Assembly: GCA_001788495.1 (NCBI GenBank)
Contig: MGCF01000103.1
Coordinates: 1-56,372 of the forward strand
DNA length: 56,372 nucleotides
From: Candidatus Rokubacteria bacterium RIFCSPLOWO2_02_FULL_73_56
GTDB lineage: Bacteria > Methylomirabilota > Methylomirabilia > Rokubacteriales > CSP1-6
Direction of reading: 5' to 3'
In this document: positions 48,018-55,539 of the stretch, piece by piece
Layout of the letters: each line of letters opens with the position of its first letter
Position numbering within the stretch: position 1 is the first letter of the stretch
Program-made: the position numbers and the translations under genes
Notes under the pieces: model-generated
What the model saw: the letters and a program-made list of their open reading frames with translations, nothing else
What the model was told of the DNA's origin: nothing
The model's database searches: none

Positions 48018-48421
48018 CGCTTGGCGTCCTCCGCCGGGAACGGCTCGCCGCGCTCGGCCAGCACCCGCCCGTAGACCTCGAGCGCGTCGACGACCACCGG
48101 CATGCCGCCGTAGGTGACCTGCTGGAAGATCACCTCGGCCACCTCCTGGCGCGTGGCCCCGACGTTGAGCGCGGCGTGGATGTGGGGGCGCAGCTCGTTC
48201 GGGCGGTGCAGCACCGTGAGCGAGGCGACGGCGCAGAGCTCGCGCTGCTTCTGCGAGATGACCTCGCGGCTGTAGAGGGTGCCCGTGAAGAACATGGACA
48301 GCGCGCGCGCGAGCCCGCGGTCGAACTTCTTCCACGTCTCGTAGCCGACGCCGCCCTGCAGCGAGTGGAAGAGCAGCTGCGCGGTCTTCTTCGTGCGCTC
48401 CTTGAGCTCCGTCTCGTCCAT
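48014..48421 (-). CDS. Carboxymuconolactone decarboxylase-family protein (Cys-poor)
   Basis: A 135-residue CMD-domain protein: LYSREVISQKQRELCAVASLTVLHRPNELRPHIHAALNVGATRQEVAEV. Unlike AhpD-type members it lacks a CxxC pair; the single Cys (ELCAV) is elsewhere, as in true carboxymuconolactone decarboxylases, where His and Glu residues act. Function is therefore probably decarboxylase-like or unknown, not peroxidase. ATG 48421 follows a GGAGGAG site. Its stop overlaps the next gene (GTGA) and the alpha/beta hydrolase gene ends 21 bp upstream. Confidence 0.87.
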   Translation of the reverse strand: MDETELKERTKKTAQLLFHSLQGGVGYETWKKFDRGLARALSMFFTGTLYSREVISQKQRELCAVASLTVLHRPNELRPHIHAALNVGATRQEVAEVIFQQVTYGGMPVVVDALEVYGRVLAERGEPFPAEDAKR

Positions 48422-48442
48422 GGGTTGGTCTCCTCCGGGGGC

Positions 48443-49162
48443 TCAGACCTGTTCGAGGATGCGGGCCAGCGCGTCGGGCGCGGAGAGCATCGGGCCGTGG
48501 TCGCTGTCGAGGTCCACCGGGCGCACGCCCAGGCGCGCGGCGTACGCGAGCGCCTGGGCCGGGAGCACCGCGGCGTCGCGCAGGCACCGGATGTACGTCC
48601 GCGGCACGGCCATGGCGTAGAAGCGCCGCATGTCCACGCGCTCGGCACAGGGCCGGAACGGCTGGGGCGTGAGGCGCGTGAGCGCCTCGACGACGCGCGC
48701 GTCGCCGGGCGGCAGGCCGCTCATCCAGCGCGCGTGCTCGACGGCCGCCGGGTACTGGACGGCGCCGCCCCCGGACACCGCGAGCCCGCGCAGCAGCGGG
48801 CGCGCCGGCGCGGGGATCTGCGTGTCGAGCAGGGAGCCGCCGTGGGGCAGCACGACGGCGGCCAGGAACACCAGGTGCGCGACGCGCGCCGGCGCCAGCT
48901 CGGCCACCCTGGGGATCACGAGGCCGCCCATCGAGTGGCCCACGACGATCGCGCGGTCGAACCCGGCCAGCGCGAGCGCGTCGGCGACGGCGCGCGCGTA
49001 GCCGGCGACCGAGGCGCGCCGCCGCTCGTGGGCGCGCCGGCCGTGGCCCGGCAGGTCCACCGCGAGCGTCGCGTGGCCGGCGCGCTCGAGGCGCGCCTGC
49101 ACCGCGGCCCAGCACCAGGCGCCGTGGCTCATCCCGTGGACGAAGGCGAACTGCTGGCTCAC
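48443..49162 (-). CDS. Alpha/beta hydrolase
   Basis: A 239-residue alpha/beta-hydrolase. It starts QQFAFVHGMSHGAWCW, giving the oxyanion HG motif, then the nucleophile elbow VVGHSMGGLV (Ser) and a C-terminal DSDHGPML with the catalytic His. It resembles the MES/salicylate esterase-like (EstC) subgroup that hydrolyses small esters. The start is GTG 49162, which overlaps the stop of a 20-codon leader frame (GTGA); the only good ribosome site nearby belongs to that leader. It lies upstream of CMD, IMPase and GT9 genes in one run. Confidence 0.87.
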   Translation of the reverse strand: MSQQFAFVHGMSHGAWCWAAVQARLERAGHATLAVDLPGHGRRAHERRRASVAGYARAVADALALAGFDRAIVVGHSMGGLVIPRVAELAPARVAHLVFLAAVVLPHGGSLLDTQIPAPARPLLRGLAVSGGGAVQYPAAVEHARWMSGLPPGDARVVEALTRLTPQPFRPCAERVDMRRFYAMAVPRTYIRCLRDAAVLPAQALAYAARLGVRPVDLDSDHGPMLSAPDALARILEQV

Positions 49163-49221
49163 GCGTGGCTCCGCACGATCGGGGCGTCGCACCCGCTCCT
49201 GATACGCCAGCGCTCGTTCAT
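49159..49221 (-). CDS. Twenty-codon leader ORF coupled to the hydrolase gene
   Basis: ATG 49221 is preceded by CGGAGGTTACC, the strongest ribosome site in this gap. The frame encodes MNERWRIRSGCDAPIVRSHA and ends TGA at 49159-49161, forming GTGA with the hydrolase start. It may exist to bring ribosomes to the hydrolase start, or may regulate it. A sequenced peptide is not required for that role. It could also be chance. Confidence 0.45.
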   Translation of the reverse strand: MNERWRIRSGCDAPIVRSHA

Positions 49222-49283
49222 GGTAACCTCCGAGGCCAGGGCGGCTGGCGCCGTCACAATAACGTAGCGGAGCGCATCGCACA

Positions 49284-50654
49284 ATGCTGAACCCGCACAT
49301 CTTCCGCGCCTACGACGTGCGCGGGCTCGTCGGCACGGACATCACGCCCGAGGTCTTCCGCCAGGTCGGCGGGGCGTACGCGACGCTGGTCCGGCGGCGC
49401 GGCGGGCGGCGCGTCGCGGTCGGCCGTGACAACCGCCTCTCCTCGCCCGACCTCGCCGGGGGATTCGTGGCGGGCGTGCGCGCGGCCGGGGTGGACGTCG
49501 TGGACGTCGGGCTCGTGACCACGCCGATCCTCTACTTCGCGACCGCGCACTGGCAGCTCGACGGCGGCGCCAACGTCACGGGCAGCCACAACGCGATCGA
49601 GTACAACGGCGTGAAGATGGTCCACCGCGGCGCGGCGCCGCTCACCGAGGAGGAGATCCAGGAGCTCCGGCGGATGGCCGAGGCCGGCGACGTCGAGCGG
49701 GGCGCCGGCGCGCTCGAGGCGCGGAGCCCGCGGGAGGACTACGTCGCCACCCTCGCGGCGCTCGTCCACCCGGCGCGCCGCCTGCGGGTCGTCGTCGACG
49801 CCGGCAACGGCGTCGCGGGGCTCTACGCGCCCGAGCTCCTGCGTCGCATCGGCTGCGAGGTCGTCGAGCTCCACTGCGAGTCGGACGGGACCTTCCCGCA
49901 CCACCTGCCCGACCCCGAGGACGAGAAGAACGTCGAGGACCTGCAGGCCCGGGTCGTCGAGGTGGGCGCCGACCTCGGGATCGCGTACGACGGCGACGCC
50001 GACCGGGTCGGCGTGATCGACGAGCGCGGGCAGCGCCACGAGGCCGACCTGGTCCTGATCCTGCTCGCGCGCGACCTGCTCACGCGCCACCCGGGCGCGA
50101 AGGTCGTCTTCGACGTGAAGTCCTCGCAGTCGCTCGTGGACGACGTTCGCGCGCACGGCGGCGTGCCGGTCATGTGGAAGACGGGCCACTCGCACCTCAA
50201 GCGCAAGATGCGCGAGGACGGGATCCTGCTCGGCGGCGAGGTCAGCGGCCACATGTTCTTCGGCGAGGGCTACTACGGCGTGGACGACGGCATTCTCGCC
50301 TCCTGCAAGATCATCGAGATCGCCGCGCGCGCGGACGCGCCGCTCTCCCGGCTGTTCGCCGCCGTGCCCCACCTGCGCGCCACGCCGGAGCTGAAGGCGC
50401 CGTGCCCCGACGCCGAGAAGTTCCGCGTGATCGAGGAGCTGACCCGCGAGCTCAAGGCGCGCTACGAGACGCTCGACATCGACGGGGCGCGGGTGTCGTT
50501 CCCCGGCGGGGGCTGGGGGCTCGTCCGCGCCTCGAACACGAACCCCTACCTCACGCTCCGGTTCGAGGCGAAGACCGACGCCGAGGTCGCCGAGATGAAG
50601 CGCGTCATCTACGCCGCGCTCCGCCGCTACCCCTTCGTGACGCTGCCGGACTGA
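49284..50654 (+). CDS. Phosphomannomutase/phosphoglucomutase
   Basis: A 456-residue alpha-D-phosphohexomutase. The N-terminus NPHIFRAYDVRGLVGTDI, the phosphoserine loop VTGSHNAIEYNGVKM (Ser), the metal loop AYDGDADRVGVID and the sugar loop GGEVSGHMFF (GEMSGH equivalent) are all present. It interconverts hexose-6- and hexose-1-phosphates for GDP-mannose or polysaccharide synthesis (ManB/AlgC type). Note TGSHNA in place of the usual TGSHNP. ATG 49284 is the natural start. It is divergent from the hydrolase gene; its stop codon forms the first bases of a repeat. Confidence 0.94.
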   Translation: MLNPHIFRAYDVRGLVGTDITPEVFRQVGGAYATLVRRRGGRRVAVGRDNRLSSPDLAGGFVAGVRAAGVDVVDVGLVTTPILYFATAHWQLDGGANVTGSHNAIEYNGVKMVHRGAAPLTEEEIQELRRMAEAGDVERGAGALEARSPREDYVATLAALVHPARRLRVVVDAGNGVAGLYAPELLRRIGCEVVELHCESDGTFPHHLPDPEDEKNVEDLQARVVEVGADLGIAYDGDADRVGVIDERGQRHEADLVLILLARDLLTRHPGAKVVFDVKSSQSLVDDVRAHGGVPVMWKTGHSHLKRKMREDGILLGGEVSGHMFFGEGYYGVDDGILASCKIIEIAARADAPLSRLFAAVPHLRATPELKAPCPDAEKFRVIEELTRELKARYETLDIDGARVSFPGGGWGLVRASNTNPYLTLRFEAKTDAEVAEMKRVIYAALRRYPFVTLPD

Positions 50655-50900
50655 GAACATGGGGGGCTCCGGGCGCCCCCCAAACCCCCCGGCGCTCGGG
50701 GCGCCCCGGCGCAGCCGTGGTGCCCCTCGACAGCGCGATTCGTTCACGCCCTCTGAGAACATGGGGGGCCTCGACGGGCCCCCCAAACCCCCCGTAAGCT
50801 CGTCGCGCCCCGGCAAAGCCGTGACGCTCCTCGACAATGCGAGTGGTTCACGGGCTCTGAGTGATTGCTCACGTGGGGGGCCCCGAACCGGCCCCCACAC
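50655..50900. repeat. GC-hairpin intergenic repeat locus C (102-bp period, about 2.5 copies)
   Basis: Units start GAGAACATGGGGGGC at 50653 and 50755 (period 102), with a shortened third near 50870. Each has a G6/C6 hairpin, ACCCCCCGGCGCTCGG or its variant, CCCCTCGACAGCGCGATTCG and a TTCACGCCCTCTGAG boundary. The unit-2 copy is clearly diverged. The same module is found at loci A and B. No gene is present up to 50922. Confidence 0.8.
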
Positions 50901-50922
50901 CCCCAGCGACGGCGACGGGGAG

Positions 50923-51621
50923 TCAGGCGCCCAGGAGCAGGCGGACCGCGGCCAGCACGTGGGGGGCGGTCGGGCAGTCGCGCGTCCCCCAGCACCCGCC
51001 CGGGTCGAGCAGCACGGCGCCGATGCCGCTGGCGCGCGCGCCGCGCACGTCCACCGAGTAGAGGTCGCCGACGTACGCCGCCTGGGCGGCGCCGACACCG
51101 GCCCGCGCCAGCGCGAGCGCGAAGATCCGCGGGTCGGGCTTCTCCACGCCGACCTCGGCCGAGTCGATCACGAAGTCGAGGTGGGCGGCGAGCCCCACGC
51201 GCTCGAGGATCGCGCGCGCCGAGCCGTTCGAGTTGGAGATCACCGCCGCCGCGACGCCGGCGCCGCGCAGCAGCCGGAGCGCGGCGCCGGCGTGCGGGTC
51301 GGGCACGTTCCAGGGGCCCACGGGCGGGTTGTACGTCCGGCGCCACTCGAGGAGCGCGGCGACGACCGCCGCGTCCGTGACGCCGAGCGCCTCGAGGAGG
51401 AGGCGGACGTAGCGGCCGGCCGACGCCCGGCTCTCGGTCGAGGCGCCGGGCGCGGGCCCGGCGAACAGCACCTCGTCGAGCCGGACGCGGGCCCGCCACT
51501 CGGCGCGCTCGACGGCGTCGGGCGTCGCCCGGACGCCGTGGCGCGCGAGCTCGGCGGCGATGGCCGCGTAGTTCATCCGGAGCAGCGTGTTGCCGGCGTC
51601 GAGGAAGACGGCCCGGATCAC
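50923..51621 (-). CDS. HAD-superfamily hydrolase
   Basis: A 232-residue HAD phosphatase with motif I VFLDAGNTLL (the nucleophile Asp is followed by an Ala-Gly variant of DxD), motif II VISNSNG (Ser/Asn), motif III around EKPDPRIFALALARAG (Lys) and motif IV VGDLYSVDVRGARASG (GD...D). The second Asp of motif I is replaced by Gly, as in dehalogenase-like and some REG-2-like members, so a simple phosphatase role is uncertain. The start is GTG 51621, overlapping the CopC stop (GTGA). Confidence 0.88.
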   Translation of the reverse strand: MIRAVFLDAGNTLLRMNYAAIAAELARHGVRATPDAVERAEWRARVRLDEVLFAGPAPGASTESRASAGRYVRLLLEALGVTDAAVVAALLEWRRTYNPPVGPWNVPDPHAGAALRLLRGAGVAAAVISNSNGSARAILERVGLAAHLDFVIDSAEVGVEKPDPRIFALALARAGVGAAQAAYVGDLYSVDVRGARASGIGAVLLDPGGCWGTRDCPTAPHVLAAVRLLLGA

Positions 51622-51989
51622 GGCGCCACGCGGAAGCCGAACTCGCCCTCCGTGACGTGGGAGTCCACCGAGACGACGCGCCAGACGACCCGGTAGCGGC
51701 CGGGCGGAAGCGGCGGGAGCGAGGCGCGCAGCAGCGCCCGGTTGTCGCGGTCCACCGCGGCGTCGCCCCGGTCCACGCGCTCCCCCGACTCGTTGACGAC
51801 GCGCACGCGGCTGAACGCGGGCTCGAGGTCGCCCGTGAACCAGAGCTTCACCTCGGCCGGCGCCGCGCGCACGCTCGCGCCGGCGCGCGGCTGCGTCCGC
51901 GCGAGGGCGACGTGCGCGCCGGCGCCCGGCGCGCCCGCGAGCAGGAGCGCGAGGGCGGCGAGCGCGGACAGGGTCGCGGCGCGGCGCAT
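51618..51989 (-). CDS. copC: CopC-domain copper-binding protein
   Basis: A 123-residue periplasmic protein. The signal peptide (LSALAALALLLAGAPGAGA) ends right before His-Val-Ala-Leu (AHVALARTQP), so the mature N-terminal His can bind Cu(II). The C-terminal SVDSHVTEGEFGFRV supplies the second conserved His. PAEVKLWFTGDLEPAFSRVRV is the usual CopC sheet. It buffers or delivers copper in the periplasm. It is divergent from the CopD fusion gene (67 bp between starts) and followed by the HAD gene. Confidence 0.9.
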   Translation of the reverse strand: MRRAATLSALAALALLLAGAPGAGAHVALARTQPRAGASVRAAPAEVKLWFTGDLEPAFSRVRVVNESGERVDRGDAAVDRDNRALLRASLPPLPPGRYRVVWRVVSVDSHVTEGEFGFRVAP

Positions 51990-52044
51990 GCGCTGCACTG
52001 TATACGACGACCGCGTCCGGCTCAACGCCGGTGCCCGCATCCGG

Positions 52045-52050
52045 TACACT
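52045..52050 (+). promoter_or_regulatory. Candidate -10 element of a leaderless promoter
   Basis: TACACT lies 6 bp before the GTG start of the CopD fusion gene, within the 67-bp gap between the divergent copC and copD genes. A GTATAC palindrome (52001-52006) is the only other AT-rich patch in the gap and might serve the opposite direction. Confidence 0.4.
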
Positions 52051-52056
52051 ACCCGG

Positions 52057-54033
52057 GTGATCGCGCTCGAGGTCCTCGTGCGGTGGGCGCACCTGGCGCT
52101 CTCCGTCCTGCTCGTCGGCACCGCGGTCTCGATCCTGCTCGCCGGCCGCTCCGACCGCCCGACGGCGCTCGGCTGGGAGACGCGCATGCTCGACGCCTGC
52201 CGCGGGCTCGTCGTGCTCGCGTTCGCCGCGGGCGTCGCGGTCCTCCTGCTGCAGACCGCGCTCCTCGAGGGGCGGCGCGCCGCCGCGCTCGACCCGGGCG
52301 CGCTGCGCCGGGTCCTGCTCGAGACGCGCGGCGGCCACGTCTGGCTCGTGCGCCACGGCCTGCTCCTGCTCCTCGCCGCGTTCCTCGCCGTCCCCCTCGA
52401 CGTGCGCCGCCGCGTGGACTGGCGGGCGGCGCGCGGGGAGACGGCGCTGCTCGGCCTCGCGGCGCTCGGCGCGGGCGCCGCCGCCGGGCATGCCGCCGCG
52501 CTGCCCGGCGCGCTCGCCGCGATCGCCACCGACACCGTCCACGTGCTCGCCGCCGGGGCGTGGGTCGGCGGCCTCCTCCCGCTCGCGCTGCTGCTCCGGC
52601 GCGCCGGCCGCGCCGAGGGCGCCGACGCCCGGCCCCTGGCCGTGCTCGCCGCGCGGCGGTTCTCCCGGCTGGCGCTCGCCTGCGTGCTCGCGCTGGTCGC
52701 CTCCGGCTCGGTCATCGCGTGGGCGCAGGTGGGCTCCGTCGCGGGCCTCGTCGGGACCGCGTACGGCCGGCTCCTGCTCGGCAAGCTCGCGCTGCTCGCG
52801 CCGATCCTGGCGCTCGCCGCGCTGAACCGCCGGCGCCACCTGCCCGCGCTCGGCGGCGAGGCCCTGCGCGTCGGGCGGCCGGCGATGCGCCGGCTCGCGC
52901 GCTTCGTGGCGGGCGAGGCCGCGCTCGCGCTCGCCGTCCTCGGCCTGGCGGCCACGATGGGGTTCACGCCGCCCGCGGCGCACGCCGAGCCCGACTGGCC
53001 GTTCGCGTTCCGCCTCTCGCTCGAGACGCTCGCGGACGCGCCCGCGCGCGCCGCCCGCGCGCTGGTCGGCAGCCAGGTGCTGGTGCTCGGCGCCGTCGCG
53101 GCGCTCGCGGCCCTGGTCGTGCGGCGCGCGCGGTGGCCGCTCCTCGGCGGCGCGCTGGTCGTGCTGGGCGCCGGCGCCGCGATCGCCCTGCCCCCGCTCG
53201 CGATCGACGCCTACCCGACCACGTACGTGCGCCCCGCGGTGCCCTACCAGGCCGCCTCGATCGTCGCGGGCGCCGCGCGCTACCGCGAGCACTGCGCCGT
53301 CTGTCACGGGCCCACGGGCGCGGGCGACGGCCCGGGCGGGCTCCGCCTGGCGCGGCCCCCGGCCGACCTGCGCGCGCCCCACACCGGCCAGCACACCGCC
53401 GGCGACCTCTTCTGGTGGATCACCCGCGGCATCCCGCGGGCGGGCATGCCGGCGTTCGGCGCGACGCTCGCCGCCGAGGAGCGCTGGGACGTGATCAACT
53501 ACGTGCGCGCGCTCTCGGCTGCGCACGCGGCGCGCAACATGGGACCGACCGTCGAGCCCGACCGCGCCTGGCTCGTCGCGCCCGACTTCGCCTACGCCGT
53601 CGGGCCCACGCCCGCGCGCACGCTCAAGGACTACCGCGGGCGCCGCGTCGTGCTGCTCACGCTCTACGCGCTGCCGGGCTCGCGCCCGCGCCTCGCGCAG
53701 CTCGCCGACCTCTACGGGTCGCTGACCGCGCTGGGCGCCGAGGTGGTCGCGGTCCCGACGGACGCCGCGCCCGACGCGCTCCGCCGGCTCGGCGCCGCGC
53801 CGCGGATCCTCTTCCCCGTCGTCACCGAGGGCGCCGCCGACATCGTCGCCGCGTACCGGATGCTCGCCGCCGCCCCCCACGCGGAGCTCCTGATCGACCG
53901 CCAGGGGTACGTCCGCGCGATCGGGCGCGGCGCGGGCCTCGCCGCCGCGGAGCCGAACGCCCTGCTCGCCGAGATCCAGGAGCTCAACGCGGAGAAAGTC
54001 CCGGCCCCGGCTCCGGAGGAGCACGTGCACTGA
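52057..54033 (+). CDS. CopD-cytochrome c-redoxin fusion protein
   Basis: A 658-residue membrane protein. Residues 1 to about 385 contain roughly eight to ten hydrophobic helices of the CopD copper-import family (VRWAHLALSVLLVGTAVSILL, DTVHVLAAGAWVGGLLPL). Then comes a class I cytochrome c domain with heme site Cys413-AVC-His417 (CAVCHG) and Met464 (MPAFG). Last is a thioredoxin/SCO-like domain from about residue 504 (TLKDYRGRRVVLLTLYALPGS), in which the usual cysteines are absent. I do not know this three-part order from named proteins. The start is GTG 52057. It overlaps the CusF-like gene as TGATG. It probably links copper uptake to periplasmic electron transfer. Confidence 0.85.
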   Translation: MIALEVLVRWAHLALSVLLVGTAVSILLAGRSDRPTALGWETRMLDACRGLVVLAFAAGVAVLLLQTALLEGRRAAALDPGALRRVLLETRGGHVWLVRHGLLLLLAAFLAVPLDVRRRVDWRAARGETALLGLAALGAGAAAGHAAALPGALAAIATDTVHVLAAGAWVGGLLPLALLLRRAGRAEGADARPLAVLAARRFSRLALACVLALVASGSVIAWAQVGSVAGLVGTAYGRLLLGKLALLAPILALAALNRRRHLPALGGEALRVGRPAMRRLARFVAGEAALALAVLGLAATMGFTPPAAHAEPDWPFAFRLSLETLADAPARAARALVGSQVLVLGAVAALAALVVRRARWPLLGGALVVLGAGAAIALPPLAIDAYPTTYVRPAVPYQAASIVAGAARYREHCAVCHGPTGAGDGPGGLRLARPPADLRAPHTGQHTAGDLFWWITRGIPRAGMPAFGATLAAEERWDVINYVRALSAAHAARNMGPTVEPDRAWLVAPDFAYAVGPTPARTLKDYRGRRVVLLTLYALPGSRPRLAQLADLYGSLTALGAEVVAVPTDAAPDALRRLGAAPRILFPVVTEGAADIVAAYRMLAAAPHAELLIDRQGYVRAIGRGAGLAAAEPNALLAEIQELNAEKVPAPAPEEHVH

Positions 54034-54401
54034 TGCGCGCGTGGAAGGCGGCGGCGCTGCTCAACCTGGCCCTCCTGCTCGGCGTGGGCTGGGGGTACGT
54101 CTTCTGGGGCGCCCGCACGGCGCGCCTCGAGCAGGAGCTCCGGGCCGCGCGTGGGGCGGCCGCCGCCGGCGTGGAGCGCCTCTGGCAGGTCGCGGGCGTC
54201 GTCCGGGCGATCGTCCCCGAGATCAACGTGCTCGTCATCACCCACGAGGACATCCCGGGCTACATGCCCGCCATGACCATGGGCTTCCGCGCCTCGGCGC
54301 CGAAGATTCACGAGGCGGTTGCAGTCGGCGACGCGGTACGATTCACCCTGCAGGGGGTCCCGCCCAACGTGGTGATCACCGCGATCGAGAAGACACGATG
54401 A
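54033..54401 (+). CDS. Membrane-anchored CusF-like copper-binding protein
   Basis: A 122-residue protein with an N-terminal membrane anchor (AALLNLALLLGVGWGYVFW) and short coiled helix, then an OB-fold CusF-type domain. The copper site is HEDIPGYMPAMTMGF, with His71, Met78, Met81 and Met83 as likely ligands. GDAVRFTLQGVPPN matches the CusF strand before the C-terminus. It would bind Cu(I) at the outer face of the membrane and hand it to or from the CopD fusion. It is coupled on both sides (TGATG upstream, ATGA downstream). Confidence 0.87.
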   Translation: MRAWKAAALLNLALLLGVGWGYVFWGARTARLEQELRAARGAAAAGVERLWQVAGVVRAIVPEINVLVITHEDIPGYMPAMTMGFRASAPKIHEAVAVGDAVRFTLQGVPPNVVITAIEKTR

Positions 54402-55372
54402 GGAGGCCCGGCGTGAGGAGGCTCGGCGGCGCGCTCGCCCTGACCCTGGCGGTCGCCGTCCCCGCGGGGGCCGCGACGCTCTACGTGACCAACACCAGGT
54501 CCGACTCGGTCTCGGTGATCGACACCGACACCCTGGACGTGGTCGCGACGATCCCGCTCGGCCCGGGCAAGCCGAACCGCGTCGTCTTCCATCCCGACGG
54601 CAAGACCGCGTGGGTCGTGTACGACAAGAGCCACGACCTCGGCGTGATCGACGCCGAGGCGCGCAAGCTCGTCCGCCGCGTCCGGATCGGCGGCAACCCC
54701 TACAACCTGAACTTCACGCCCGACGGCCGCCACCTGGTCGTCCTCGACTGGTCGAGCGACACGAGCGACGACGAGGTCATCTTCTACGACCTCGCCGCCG
54801 GGACGATCGACGGGCGCGTGGAGGTCTCGACCTGGCCCGCCCACAGCGTCTTCGCCCGCGACGGCACGCGCCTGTACGTCTCGGGCGAGACGGCCGGCGA
54901 TGTCACCGTCATCGACGTGGCGACGCGCACGATCGTGGACCGCGTCGTCCACGGCGGCGGCGACGCGATGGGCCTGGCGCTCACGGCCGACGGCCGCACC
55001 CTCTACGCCGCCGCCGGCGAGAACAAGGTCGTCCTCAAGATCGACACCGCCACGAACACGGTGACCGGCCGGATCGCGCTGCCCGGGGTCGTCCACGAGG
55101 CGACGCTGACGCTCGACGGCAAGTTCCTCTACACGACGCTCCGGAAGGCGAACCGGATCGTCGTCGTGCGCACCGCGGACGACCGGATCGTCGCCACGAT
55201 CCGACAGGCGGGCTATCCCGACCTGGTCACGATGGCGCCGGGCGGCCGCCACGCGCTCGTCACCAACCGCGTGGCCAATCTCGTCAGCGTGATCGATCTG
55301 GCGACGCACACCCAGGTGCGCACGATCCCGGTGGGCCGCGCCCCGCACGGCATGGCCCTGCGCCCGCGCTGA
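54398..55372 (+). CDS. YncE-like beta-propeller (YVTN repeat) secreted protein
   Basis: A 324-residue protein. A signal peptide (LGGALALTLAVAVPAGAA) precedes repeats of the pattern LYVTNTRSDSVSVIDTDTLDVVATI, ...VVFHPDGKTAWVVYD..., LYVSGETAGDVTVIDVATRT and so on, about seven blades. YVTN/YncE propellers are binding scaffolds; in copper and denitrification clusters they often accompany metalloproteins. There is no catalytic signature. ATG 54398 overlaps the CusF-like stop. It belongs to the copper operon and may dock its components. Confidence 0.87.
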   Translation: MRRPGVRRLGGALALTLAVAVPAGAATLYVTNTRSDSVSVIDTDTLDVVATIPLGPGKPNRVVFHPDGKTAWVVYDKSHDLGVIDAEARKLVRRVRIGGNPYNLNFTPDGRHLVVLDWSSDTSDDEVIFYDLAAGTIDGRVEVSTWPAHSVFARDGTRLYVSGETAGDVTVIDVATRTIVDRVVHGGGDAMGLALTADGRTLYAAAGENKVVLKIDTATNTVTGRIALPGVVHEATLTLDGKFLYTTLRKANRIVVVRTADDRIVATIRQAGYPDLVTMAPGGRHALVTNRVANLVSVIDLATHTQVRTIPVGRAPHGMALRPR

Positions 55373-55539
55373 TGCCCTGGCCGTCGCCGGCCTGGGCCGA
55401 CCACGTCGGGCCGCTGCGCGACGCGCCGCCGGGCCCGCTCGCCTCGGCGCTCGCCGTCGCCGGGCTCGCGCTCCTGGTCGGCGCCGTCGTCGTCGTGCTG
55501 CGCGCCGTGCCGACCCGCAAGCCCGGACCGCGCGCGTGA
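55372..55539 (+). CDS. Small single-pass membrane protein
   Basis: A 55-residue protein starting MPWPSPAWADHVGPL, with one transmembrane helix (LASALAVAGLALLVGAVVVVL) and a basic tail (RKPGPRA). The N-terminal half would face outside by the positive-inside rule. Its ATG overlaps the propeller stop (TGATG) and its stop overlaps the PAP2 start (GTGA), so it is translated as part of the operon despite its size. Function is unknown; an accessory subunit of the copper system is possible. Confidence 0.7.
   Translation: MPWPSPAWADHVGPLRDAPPGPLASALAVAGLALLVGAVVVVLRAVPTRKPGPRA

Noticed and set aside
48014-48421. Second CMD-family gene as another selenoprotein
   Set aside because: No in-frame TGA occurs and the CxxC region is absent from this subgroup, so it is an ordinary CMD protein.
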